From assembly GCA_949297575.1 (NCBI GenBank), contig CASFTB010000002.1, positions 1 through 64,000 on the forward strand: a stretch of DNA of 64,000 nt. Reading direction: 5' to 3'. Numbering within the stretch: position 1 is the stretch's first letter; each line of letters opens with the position of its first letter. The DNA comes from an uncultured Bacillota bacterium (lineage in GTDB: Bacteria; Bacillota; Clostridia; Christensenellales; Borkfalkiaceae). The position numbers were made by a program, and so were the translations under genes. Positions 51,361-58,566 of this stretch are shown here, piece after piece. Under the pieces are notes generated by a model. The model saw only the letters and a program-made list of their open reading frames with translations. It ran no database searches and was not told the origin of the DNA.

Positions 51361-52137
51361 TTACAGGTGTTTCTCCTTATATTCTCTGAAACGGAAAGAA
51401 GGTCTCCTTCCGTCAATGTTGTCGATACGCTCCCTCGGGATGTCGACGCGGGACAAAAGCTCATCCACGAGTTTAGTGTCGCCGATACGATCCACGCTGT
51501 GCGCGTCGGAATCGACGATGAAGCGCACGCCTGTATCGCAGACCTTTGCCAGTTCTTCATCGCTCAGATGTATCTTTTTTGCGTTGAGTTCGATGTAGGT
51601 GCCGTGATCGCGCGCGGCCTTTGCGACCTCTGCAACGTCGCAAAAGCTCTGGTAATTCAGGTGCGTGATCGCGTCGATCGGATACTTTTCTATGCTCCGG
51701 ATATATGCATTTGTATTGTAGCGGATCAGACTCTTGCTCGGCTGCAGGCGGAAGGTCGTACAGAAAGAGTTTGCCACGAGCAAGTTCCAAAAATCGTGGA
51801 AGCTGGAAAATTTCACGAACCGATGGATGCCCATCAGATAGATGTCGAAGTCCTTGTAATCCTCTTCCCGCAGATCCGTCCGCCCGTCTTCGTCACACAG
51901 ATTCGCCTCGATCCCGACGTAGACGTTCAGCCCCGTCTTTTCCCTCGCTTCTCTGCAATCTTCGATCAGCTGCGGCATCCGTTCGCGCCGCAGCCCGAAA
52001 GCGAGCTGCTCAAAACCGTGGTCGCTGATCGCGATCTCTTCGAGGCCGATCTCCTTTGCCCGCATCACGTTCTCCATCACGGTCCCTTTCCCGTGGCTGT
52101 AGATCGTATGCGTATGATAATCACCCGTCAGAAGCAT
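51361..52137 (-). CDS. PHP-domain phosphoesterase
   Basis: 258 residues. DYHTHTIYSHGKGT supplies the first metal-binding HxH and a later His, AISDHGFEQL the next, GIEANLCDEDG a Glu, and VDSDAHSVDRIGD the final Asp-His pair: the full trinuclear metal site of the PHP family (YcdX/histidinol-phosphatase-like). Whether it acts on histidinol phosphate cannot be decided; no his genes are near. It overlaps murB by 17 bases and ends one base before the whiA start codon, so all three are translated together. Confidence 0.88.
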   Translation of the reverse strand: MLLTGDYHTHTIYSHGKGTVMENVMRAKEIGLEEIAISDHGFEQLAFGLRRERMPQLIEDCREAREKTGLNVYVGIEANLCDEDGRTDLREEDYKDFDIYLMGIHRFVKFSSFHDFWNLLVANSFCTTFRLQPSKSLIRYNTNAYIRSIEKYPIDAITHLNYQSFCDVAEVAKAARDHGTYIELNAKKIHLSDEELAKVCDTGVRFIVDSDAHSVDRIGDTKLVDELLSRVDIPRERIDNIDGRRPSFRFREYKEKHL

Positions 52138-53026
52138 ATTGGTCTCCTATGTATCTTATCTCTTCCTCGAGCACTATACCCGTCTCGGAGAAAACTTTCT
52201 CTCGTACCGCCGCAATGACGCGGCAAAAATCCGCCGCCGTCGCTCCGCCGCAATTGACGATAAAATTCGCATGCTTTTCGGATACGCGCGCCCCGCCGAT
52301 CCGCAGTCCCTTCAAGCCCGCCCTTTCAATGAGCTCCCCCGCAGATGCGCCGCACGGATTTTTGAACACACACCCCATGCTGCGCTCGCGCGGCAGCGAT
52401 GCTCTTGCAGCCAGCGCCGCGGCGATCGCCTCCCCCGCCCGTTCGTCCGCCTCTGTGCGGAACGTCGCCGAAAGGATGACGGAGCCTTCGTGCATAAAAC
52501 GGGTATCCTTATAGTCGAAGCGGCATTCGCCTGCGCGCAGGCATCGGACTTCGCCCTTTTCATAGACGGTGACGCTCTCCGCCGCACCGCCGATGTAACG
52601 GCCGCGCGCCCCCGCATTCATAAACAGTGCCCCGCCGACAGTCGCGGGAATGCCCGCCAGGAACGCCAAACCGCCGCGGCCGTGCGCGGCTGCCAGAGAA
52701 AGCATCGCCGCTACGGGCGCACCGCACTCCGCAAAGAGCCGTCCTCCTCGCAGTACCATCCGGCCGGCATGGACAGTACGGATGATCGCGCCGCGGAATC
52801 CCGCATCCGCCGGCAAGACGTTTGAACCGAAACCGAGCAAAAAATAAGGAACTTTTTCCTGCTCCGCCGCACGGACACAGCGAACGATCTGCCCCGCGCC
52901 CCGCGGCCGAAAGGCGACGGACGCGTCACCTCCCACGCCGACCGTGCTGTGCGCCCCGAGAGAAAACGGAGCGTCGTAAGGTATATCCCGCAGCCGTTCA
53001 AGCAAACGCAGCAATTCCGTGGCCAT
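52121..53026 (-). CDS. murB: UDP-N-acetylenolpyruvoylglucosamine reductase
   Basis: 301 residues, FAD-dependent second step of UDP-MurNAc synthesis. GGDASVAFRPRG, LGFGSNVLPADAGFRG and GLAFLAGIPATVGGALFMNAGA form the FAD site. The type IIb signature MGCVFKNPCGASAGELIERAGLKGLRIGGARVSEKHANFIVN follows, with the catalytic Ser position occupied by Cys (GCVFKNP), which occurs in some families. AAAGGAGG precedes the ATG. Members of the hprK cluster in Bacillota often include murB. Confidence 0.95.
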   Translation of the reverse strand: MATELLRLLERLRDIPYDAPFSLGAHSTVGVGGDASVAFRPRGAGQIVRCVRAAEQEKVPYFLLGFGSNVLPADAGFRGAIIRTVHAGRMVLRGGRLFAECGAPVAAMLSLAAAHGRGGLAFLAGIPATVGGALFMNAGARGRYIGGAAESVTVYEKGEVRCLRAGECRFDYKDTRFMHEGSVILSATFRTEADERAGEAIAAALAARASLPRERSMGCVFKNPCGASAGELIERAGLKGLRIGGARVSEKHANFIVNCGGATAADFCRVIAAVREKVFSETGIVLEEEIRYIGDQYASDG

Positions 53027-53070
53027 TTTTTCCTCCTTTATTATACAGCAATTCTGTTTTTTTTACAATG

Positions 53071-54069
53071 TTATATGAGGAAATTTTCCAACTTTTTTGC
53101 GCCGTTTTTGTCTCCGCGCAGTGCGAGGACGGCGCTGTCAAGAAGGGCTGCACGCGCCTCTTCGGAGAGGAATGCGCTCACGGATAAGGCGGGCTTTAGT
53201 GTTTCCGCCTGCGAAAGGACGCTTTCATTTCCGTACACCGCATACTTTGCGCTCAACATGCCGATCCGCGGCAGGCGCGCCTGCACATCCTCTGAAAGCA
53301 AATAATCCAGAAAGGCAAGACATCGTGCGTACGCTTCTTTCTGCCCTGTACAGACGCACATATATTGCCAAAGGTCTGAAAAGTCTCCCAAAGGTTCTGC
53401 TCTGAAAGAGACGCCCTTTGCGCTGAGGCGCCAGTAATCCCGCTGCGTTGCGACCAGATAAGAATATTTACCGGATACGAGATCCGAATATGCGCGCAGA
53501 GGCTCTTCCTGTCTATAGTCACCGGAAGGAAGTCCGCCGCGCACGGCGGCAACGGCCGCTGCAGTCTTCCCGTTAGTGCCGAGAACGGTGTTCTGCGCCG
53601 TCGCTCCTGCCGGGTCTTCCCCCGTCGAAAAGAGAAAGTAGGCGCCCCTGCACCACGGATAGGCGAGCGTGTCTCCTCCCGCGCGGGCATACGGAAAGCT
53701 GTAGCCTTCCAGCGGGCGTGCAACGTCAGCCGCAAACGGGCTGTCTGTCCCGAAGGAGAGCAGGTCGGGGATATCTCCGCCCTTTATCGCCGCCGCGGCA
53801 CTTTCGGCCGTGTACGCCGATACAAGCACAAAAACGCCGCTCTCCCCGGCATAGTCCCGCGCAACGTCACGCAGAAAGGAGGCGCGCGAACCCTTTCCTC
53901 CTTCAAAGCTGTCGATATGCCAAAGCCGCAGTATCCCTCCGTATTCGGCGGGCTCCCTTTCATCCTCCGCATTGGCCGCAGGATACACCCAAAAGCACAC
54001 CGCCAGGACGACGGCACACAAGACAGCGCATAAGATCGCCGTACACACTCTTCTCGGACATTTCCTCAT
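53071..54069 (-). CDS. Exported solute-binding-protein-like protein (orphan)
   Basis: 332 residues from ATG 54069. A basic N-terminus and a long hydrophobic segment (VCTAILCAVLCAVVLAVCFW) end in PAANA, a likely signal-peptidase I site; no lipobox Cys is in place. The rest resembles a reduced family 1 solute-binding protein: GILRLWHIDSFEGGKG, IPDLLSFGTDSPFAA, then a C-terminal region with YMCVCTGQKEAYARCLAFLDYLLSEDVQARL. No ABC permease or ATPase gene is nearby. It starts straight after the hprK terminator with a -10 box (TATACT) six bases before the ATG and no Shine-Dalgarno sequence. Confidence 0.72.
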   Translation of the reverse strand: MRKCPRRVCTAILCAVLCAVVLAVCFWVYPAANAEDEREPAEYGGILRLWHIDSFEGGKGSRASFLRDVARDYAGESGVFVLVSAYTAESAAAAIKGGDIPDLLSFGTDSPFAADVARPLEGYSFPYARAGGDTLAYPWCRGAYFLFSTGEDPAGATAQNTVLGTNGKTAAAVAAVRGGLPSGDYRQEEPLRAYSDLVSGKYSYLVATQRDYWRLSAKGVSFRAEPLGDFSDLWQYMCVCTGQKEAYARCLAFLDYLLSEDVQARLPRIGMLSAKYAVYGNESVLSQAETLKPALSVSAFLSEEARAALLDSAVLALRGDKNGAKKLENFLI

Positions 54070-54075
54070 AGGAAT

Positions 54076-54081
54076 AGTATA
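54076..54081 (-). promoter_or_regulatory. -10 element of a possible leaderless solute-binding-like gene
   Basis: TATACT on the minus strand ends six bases before ATG 54069. The region 17 bases upstream (TGCTAT) is a poor -35, so the call is weaker than for the other two leaderless candidates. Confidence 0.5.
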
Positions 54082-54106
54082 TTGCACGACGCGCCGCGAT
54101 AGCACG

Positions 54107-54137
54107 AAAAAAGAGCAGCGCCCGCTCTGCACTGCTC
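54107..54137 (-). terminator. Terminator of uvrC-HAD-hprK
   Basis: On the minus strand GAGCAGTGC-AGAGCGG-GCGCTGCTC (one U-G pair) followed by TTTTTTCG, 20 bases after the hprK stop. Confidence 0.9.
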
Positions 54138-54156
54138 CCTCGGATATAAAATCACG

Positions 54157-55071
54157 TCATCTGCCGATCGTCCGCCCGATCAGTTCCTGCGCCGCGTCAT
54201 AGCCCATGCTCTTAAGTCGGAAGTTGCGCGCGGCGACCTCGATGATGATGGAGAGATTTCTGCCCGGTTTGACGGGGATCACATGCTTCATCACCTTCAC
54301 CCCGAGGATGGTCTCATAGAGCGTCCCCTCGCCCAGGCGGTCGTATACCTTCCCCTCTTCCCAGTTTTCCAGCTCCATGACGAGTTCGATCTCCTTTTCG
54401 TTGAGAAAAGACCCGGACCCGTACATATTTTTGACGTTGATGATGCCGATCCCGCGCAGCTCCATAAAATAACGGATCATTTCCGGAGACGTGCCGATCA
54501 GCGAATCGGAGACCTTTTTTATGATGACGCTGTCGTCTGCGACAAGACGATGCCCGCGTTTGATGAGCTCCATAGCAGTCTCGCTCTTGCCGACGCCGCT
54601 GTGCCCCGTGATGAGGATACCGACGCCGGAGATGTCCATCAGCACGCCGTGTATCGTCGTCTGCGGCGCCAACTTCTTGTTCAGGTAGAAGAACAGGTCG
54701 TTCATGATCGCCGTCGTCACCTTATCCGTCCGCAGGATGGGGCAGCCCGTCTTGCGCGCCTCCCCGATGATCTCCTGTAAGACGGGCAGATCGCGCGAAA
54801 GGATGAGGCACGGGATGTCTTTATAGGAAAAGAGCATCTTCACGCGTTCGCGGCGGATATCGGGTGAGAGGTCGCGGAGATATTCATATTCAGAGTTTCC
54901 GAATACGATGATGCGCGACGAGTCGAAATATTTGAAATATCCCGCGAGCTGCAGTCCCGGCCGCGTGACACTGTAAGAGGAGAGCGTCACCCTCCCCCTC
55001 CCGGCAAAGACGATCTCGAGGCCCAGATCGCCGCAGAAGCTGTCAAGCAATATCGTTTCCTGTTCGTTCAT
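54157..55071 (-). CDS. hprK: HPr kinase/phosphorylase
   Basis: 304 residues. Walker A GHSGVGKS at 156-163, RLVADD with the catalytic acid at about 179, and the family signature MELRGIGIINVKNMYG (about 203-218) are all intact, behind an N-terminal Mur-ligase-like domain. It phosphorylates Ser46 of HPr and Crh according to fructose-1,6-bisphosphate and phosphate levels, the sensor step of CcpA catabolite repression. It overlaps the upstream HAD gene by four bases. A suitable target, the Crh-like protein, is encoded 3.8 kb downstream; a His-containing HPr is not in this window. Confidence 0.96.
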   Translation of the reverse strand: MNEQETILLDSFCGDLGLEIVFAGRGRVTLSSYSVTRPGLQLAGYFKYFDSSRIIVFGNSEYEYLRDLSPDIRRERVKMLFSYKDIPCLILSRDLPVLQEIIGEARKTGCPILRTDKVTTAIMNDLFFYLNKKLAPQTTIHGVLMDISGVGILITGHSGVGKSETAMELIKRGHRLVADDSVIIKKVSDSLIGTSPEMIRYFMELRGIGIINVKNMYGSGSFLNEKEIELVMELENWEEGKVYDRLGEGTLYETILGVKVMKHVIPVKPGRNLSIIIEVAARNFRLKSMGYDAAQELIGRTIGR

Positions 55072-55889
55072 CTCTCTTCCCCCAATCCGTATTTGTAAAT
55101 GACCTGCGCGACGCCGTCCTCATCGCACGAGGCGGCAACCACGTCTGCCTCCGCTTTCAGTGCTTCATCTGCATTTCCCACCGCGGCGCCGATCCCCGCA
55201 CGGCGGATCATGGGCAGATCGTTGATATTGTCTCCGACGGCGACCGTTCTTTCAAGCGGGATCCCATAACTTTGCGCAAAAAAGGCGAGCGCGTCTCCCT
55301 TGTCGCACCCGGGCATCGTCAGTTCCACAAGATTTGCCGTGCTCGTCGTCACGTAATACCGTTCGCCGAACTGCTCGCTGACGGCGGCATAGATCTCATT
55401 CCGTTCGGAAGCGTCGCACATGACGAGCACTTTGTGCGGACAGATACGACCTTTTCGCACTTTTTCGGCTATATCCGTCCCCGTAACGATCGCCCTTACG
55501 CCGCATATCTTCTCATACATCCCGAGATAATCATCCCGCATATTGGAATAAAAAATGTCCCCGTCATACACATGCACATGCCTGTCCCCTTTCTGCATGA
55601 ACGCGGCGATCTCTGCCGCGTCACCGCAGGGTATTCGCACGTCGCAAAGCCTGCGGCCGGAGACAACGTCGAAAACGATCGCGCCCTGATAGGCGGCGGC
55701 GATCCCATTCGGCGTCAGCCTGCGCGCATACGGCAATATGGAAGAAGCCATGCGCCCCGTACAGAGACAGAATTTACCGCCTGCGGCAAGATACTCGCGG
55801 ACGGCGCCCGCATTCGTCGCCGAAACGCCCCCTTCCGTGCGGCGCAGGGTCCCGTCGAAGTCAGAAACGATAAGTTCGTATTTCAGCAT
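55068..55889 (-). CDS. Cof-type HAD hydrolase
   Basis: 273 residues. VSDFDGTLRR is the DxDGT nucleophile motif, CTGRM motif II, and KGDALAFFAQSYGIPLERTVAVGDNINDLPMIRRAG gives motifs III and IV of the IIB (Cof) subfamily. It dephosphorylates sugar phosphates or nucleotides; the substrate cannot be read out. Its ATG overlaps the uvrC stop (TAATG), and its end overlaps hprK. Confidence 0.9.
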   Translation of the reverse strand: MLKYELIVSDFDGTLRRTEGGVSATNAGAVREYLAAGGKFCLCTGRMASSILPYARRLTPNGIAAAYQGAIVFDVVSGRRLCDVRIPCGDAAEIAAFMQKGDRHVHVYDGDIFYSNMRDDYLGMYEKICGVRAIVTGTDIAEKVRKGRICPHKVLVMCDASERNEIYAAVSEQFGERYYVTTSTANLVELTMPGCDKGDALAFFAQSYGIPLERTVAVGDNINDLPMIRRAGIGAAVGNADEALKAEADVVAASCDEDGVAQVIYKYGLGEER

Positions 55890-57694
55890 TACAGTTCTTC
55901 CTCAAAGTATTTTCGGATAACGGCGGCAAGGCCCTCGCCGATGCCGTCCACCTGCGCCAATTGTTCGGGCGTGGCGCGCATGATGCGGTCGATGGTGCCG
56001 AACTTCTCGATGAGCGCGCGCCTCTTTATCTTGCCGACGCCGGGGATCTCTGCAAGCACGGAAGTGAGCGAGCGCTTGCTGTGGATGCTGCGGAAAAAGG
56101 TGATCGCAAAGCGGTGCGCCTCATCGCGGATGCGCTGCAGCATCTTCAGGCCGTAATCCCTCCTGTCCAGGAGGACGCCCTCTTCGCCGGCAGCGGTAAA
56201 GACTTCTTCTTCCCGCTTTGCGAGGGAAATGAGGTCGATCCCCGCGATCTCCGCGCCGTCAAATATTTCCTTTACGGCGGAGAGCTGCCCCTTGCCGCCG
56301 TCTATGATGACGAGGTCGGGGCGGGGAAAATGCTCTTCCTCTTCCGTGCCGAGTTTGGAAAGGCGCCTGCGGAGCACCTCCTGCAGGCTTGCAAAATCGT
56401 TTGCGCCCTCCACCGTCCTGATGCGAAACCGACGGTATTGGGATCTGTCCGCCTCGCCGTCTATGAACACGACCATTGAGCCGACTTTGTCTACGCCGCT
56501 GATGTTGGAAATGTCATAGCACTCCATGCGGCGCGGATAGCGCGAAAGCCCCAACACCTCCTGCAGATGCCTGCAGGCATTGACGGTCATATCCTCTTTA
56601 TGCTTTATCTTGTCGATCGCCTTTTCAAGATATTCGGAAGCATTGTTTTCTGCCATGTCGAGGAGCTGCCTGCGCACCCCCTGTTTCGGAGAAAGAACGG
56701 AAACGCTCTTCGCGTACGAATGCCTGAAAAACTCTTCGATGAGCGCGCTTTCACAAAACTCCTGTACGATGAGCTCGTCGGGTATTTGGTGGTTTGCATA
56801 ATACTGCGCGATAAAGGAAGTGAGCGCCTCTTCATCGGAAGACGCATTTTCCACAGCAAAAGTGCTCGCCCCCTGCATGATGCCGCGGCGGGTGATGAGG
56901 ATATTGACGGCGGAATACAATTTATTGCTCACATAGGCGATGACGTCCGCATTGATGTCCCTGTTGAGCGCGGTGATGCGCTTGAGAGAGATCTTGGAAA
57001 GCATCTCCAGTTTATTGCGGCAATCGAGCGCAAGTTCAAACTCCTCGGCCTCGGCAAAGGCGCGCATCTTCTCTTTCAGCAGCCGCTCGACGTCGCCTTC
57101 CTCGCCGTCCAGGAAGCGCATCGCCGTCTTCACCCTTTCACCGTATTCCTCCGCGCCGATCAGGTGCGCGCAGGGCGCCGCGCAGCGGTGGATGTGATAA
57201 TTGAGGCAGGGCTTTTTCGCCTTTTCACCGATAGAAGTCTGGCACGTGCGCACGCCGAAAGCCATATTGACGATCTCCAACACATCCCGCACGCGCACGC
57301 CGCCCATATACGGCCCGAAATATTTACTGCCCTTTCTGAGCTTCCGCGACACCGTAAAGGCGGGATACTTTTCAGAGACGGATACTTTGATATAAGGATA
57401 CGTCTTGTCGTCCTTTAAAAGTATGTTATATTTCGGCTTATATTTTTTGATCAGGTTATTTTCGAGAGAAAGCGCGTCGATCTCCGATTTTGTGATGATA
57501 TAATAGAAATCGGAGATGTTTGCGACCATCGCCGCTACTTTCTCAGTCTTGAGCGAAGAATGAAAATACTGCCGTACTCTGTTTTTGAGCACGCGCGCCT
57601 TGCCGACGTAGATGACGTTCCCGTCCCTGTCCAGCATGATATATACGCCCGGCTTATCGGGCAGAAGTTTTAGCTTTTCCTGTAATTCGCTCAT
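55889..57694 (-). CDS. uvrC: Excinuclease ABC subunit C
   Basis: 601 residues. The GIY-YIG nuclease domain (KPGVYIMLDRDGNVIYVGKA, about 14-33) makes the 3' incision, a UvrB-binding UVR motif lies near 205-235, the RNase H-like 5' nuclease follows (PRRMECYDISNISGV, VIIDGGKGQLSA), and the C-terminus has tandem helix-hairpin-helix motifs (IPGVGKIKRRALIEKFG, VDGIGEGLAAVI). It is nucleotide excision repair's dual nuclease. The upstream region holds a promoter at 57733-57761. Confidence 0.96.
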   Translation of the reverse strand: MSELQEKLKLLPDKPGVYIMLDRDGNVIYVGKARVLKNRVRQYFHSSLKTEKVAAMVANISDFYYIITKSEIDALSLENNLIKKYKPKYNILLKDDKTYPYIKVSVSEKYPAFTVSRKLRKGSKYFGPYMGGVRVRDVLEIVNMAFGVRTCQTSIGEKAKKPCLNYHIHRCAAPCAHLIGAEEYGERVKTAMRFLDGEEGDVERLLKEKMRAFAEAEEFELALDCRNKLEMLSKISLKRITALNRDINADVIAYVSNKLYSAVNILITRRGIMQGASTFAVENASSDEEALTSFIAQYYANHQIPDELIVQEFCESALIEEFFRHSYAKSVSVLSPKQGVRRQLLDMAENNASEYLEKAIDKIKHKEDMTVNACRHLQEVLGLSRYPRRMECYDISNISGVDKVGSMVVFIDGEADRSQYRRFRIRTVEGANDFASLQEVLRRRLSKLGTEEEEHFPRPDLVIIDGGKGQLSAVKEIFDGAEIAGIDLISLAKREEEVFTAAGEEGVLLDRRDYGLKMLQRIRDEAHRFAITFFRSIHSKRSLTSVLAEIPGVGKIKRRALIEKFGTIDRIMRATPEQLAQVDGIGEGLAAVIRKYFEEEL

Positions 57695-57732
57695 AGAGTA
57701 TACTTCACGGCAGGCATTCTTCCGTCGGAAAC

Positions 57733-57761
57733 ATTATACAATACCGCGGCAAAATTTGCAA
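57733..57761 (-). promoter_or_regulatory. Predicted promoter of uvrC-HAD-hprK
   Basis: On the minus strand TTGCAA (57756-57761), 17 bases, TATAAT (57733-57738). The leader is about 30 bases. The -35 abuts the arsR terminator. Confidence 0.72.
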
Positions 57762-57762
57762 T

Positions 57763-57788
57763 AAAAAAGAGCAACTGCACGTCGCCCT
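57763..57788 (-). terminator. Terminator of the arsR-type gene
   Basis: On the minus strand AGGGCGAC-GTGCA-GTTGCTCT (two G-U pairs) followed by TTTTTA, overlapping the last codons of the arsR-type gene region. Confidence 0.75.
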
Positions 57789-57793
57789 TTTTC

Positions 57794-58141
57794 TCAGTAC
57801 CCCAAAAACTCGACACCCTTCAGCAAAACGTCGTTCACGGTATCGTTTTTGAGGCTGTAAAAGATAACTTTCCCGCAGCGGCTGCACTTGACGATGCCGA
57901 TATTTTTCAGCAGGCGCAGCTGATGGGAAACCGTCGTCTGGTTTATGCAGAGGACGCGTGAGATATCCGTCACGCACATCTCTGTAATTGCCAGCGCAGA
58001 CAGGATGCGCACTCTCGTGCCGTCTGCAAACACGGAAAAGAAATCGACGATACCCGCAAGGATCTCGCCCTCCGGCACATAACTCTCTACAAGCTCCTGC
58101 GTTCTGCCGTCCAAAAGCAAGGTTTCTCCAATGCCGACCAT
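57794..58141 (-). CDS. ArsR/SmtB-family metal-responsive repressor
   Basis: 115 residues, GGAGGGCGGAC before ATG 58141. The winged helix reads FADGTRVRILSALAI, EMCVTDISRVLCINQTTVSHQLRLLKN and ends in YSLKND. EMCVTD (C56, D59) sits where the alpha3 metal motif ELCVCDL lies in CadC/ArsR-type sensors. Extra Cys residues are C65 and a C86-x2-C89 pair in KCSRCGK. Metal or thiol sensing is therefore likely, but the metal cannot be assigned. It lies downstream of copA on the same strand with its own promoter, and both promoters share a motif. Confidence 0.88.
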   Translation of the reverse strand: MVGIGETLLLDGRTQELVESYVPEGEILAGIVDFFSVFADGTRVRILSALAITEMCVTDISRVLCINQTTVSHQLRLLKNIGIVKCSRCGKVIFYSLKNDTVNDVLLKGVEFLGY

Positions 58142-58174
58142 GTCCGCCCTCCGCCGAATAAAATTTATACTTTC

Positions 58175-58203
58175 ATTTTATACGTTGCAGGCTGATATGT
58201 CAA
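58175..58203 (-). promoter_or_regulatory. Promoter of the arsR-type gene with a candidate operator
   Basis: On the minus strand TTGACA (58198-58203), 17 bases, TAAAAT (58175-58180). The spacer holds TGCAACGTATA (58179-58189), one base shorter than the TGCARCCGTATA pair at the copA promoter, which suggests autoregulation by the same repressor. Confidence 0.65.
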
Positions 58204-58365
58204 TATAAGCATATGAGATCTTTCGTCGCATTTGCGCTGTTTATGAACTATTTTGTCAAAGCGGGCTCTTTCGGGGCCTGAACAGGTTTCTCCCGTCCGC
58301 GCGCCCCTGCCCGGCGAAGACAGCCAAAGGCGCGCAGAACCTGCAGCAACCCGCCCATCGGGCGG

Positions 58366-58566
58366 TCATTTGACCTCTTTGACGGTATATCCCGCATCTT
58401 CCACCGCCCTGACGAGGACATCGTCCGGGACATCCGTTTCCACGATCGCGCGCTTCTTTTTGAGCTCCACCGCAGCCTGTACGCCCTCGATGGCATTCAG
58501 TGCCTTTTCGACGCGCGCGCTGCAATGCGGGCAGCTCATGCCTTCGATGATCAAGATCTTTTTCAT
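58366..58566 (-). CDS. copZ: Nested in-frame CopZ-like copper chaperone (possible internal start of copA)
   Basis: 66 residues, the usual length of a free CopZ, beginning at ATG 58566 inside and in frame with copA and sharing its stop. AAAGGAG (58575-58581) with an 8-base spacer is a better ribosome binding site than that of copA itself. The domain has GMSCPHC for Cu(I) binding, a beta-alpha-beta-beta-alpha-beta pattern and the typical VEDAGYTV ending. Either the cell makes both a fused and a free chaperone, or this was a separate copZ whose neighbour lost its stop. That it is translated separately is inference. Confidence 0.5.
   Translation of the reverse strand: MKKILIIEGMSCPHCSARVEKALNAIEGVQAAVELKKKRAIVETDVPDDVLVRAVEDAGYTVKEVK

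Noticed and set aside
52121-53026. Cys in place of the catalytic Ser in MurB (GCVFKNP) as an inactivating change
   Set aside because: Cys at this position occurs in functional MurB groups and the rest of the site is intact.
58256-58525. Short minus-strand frames between copA and the arsR-type gene
   Set aside because: They are other-frame readings of the copA 3' end and a GC-rich spacer with no ribosome binding site. The spacer holds only a CCGCCC-ATC-GGGCGG-like stem without a T run.
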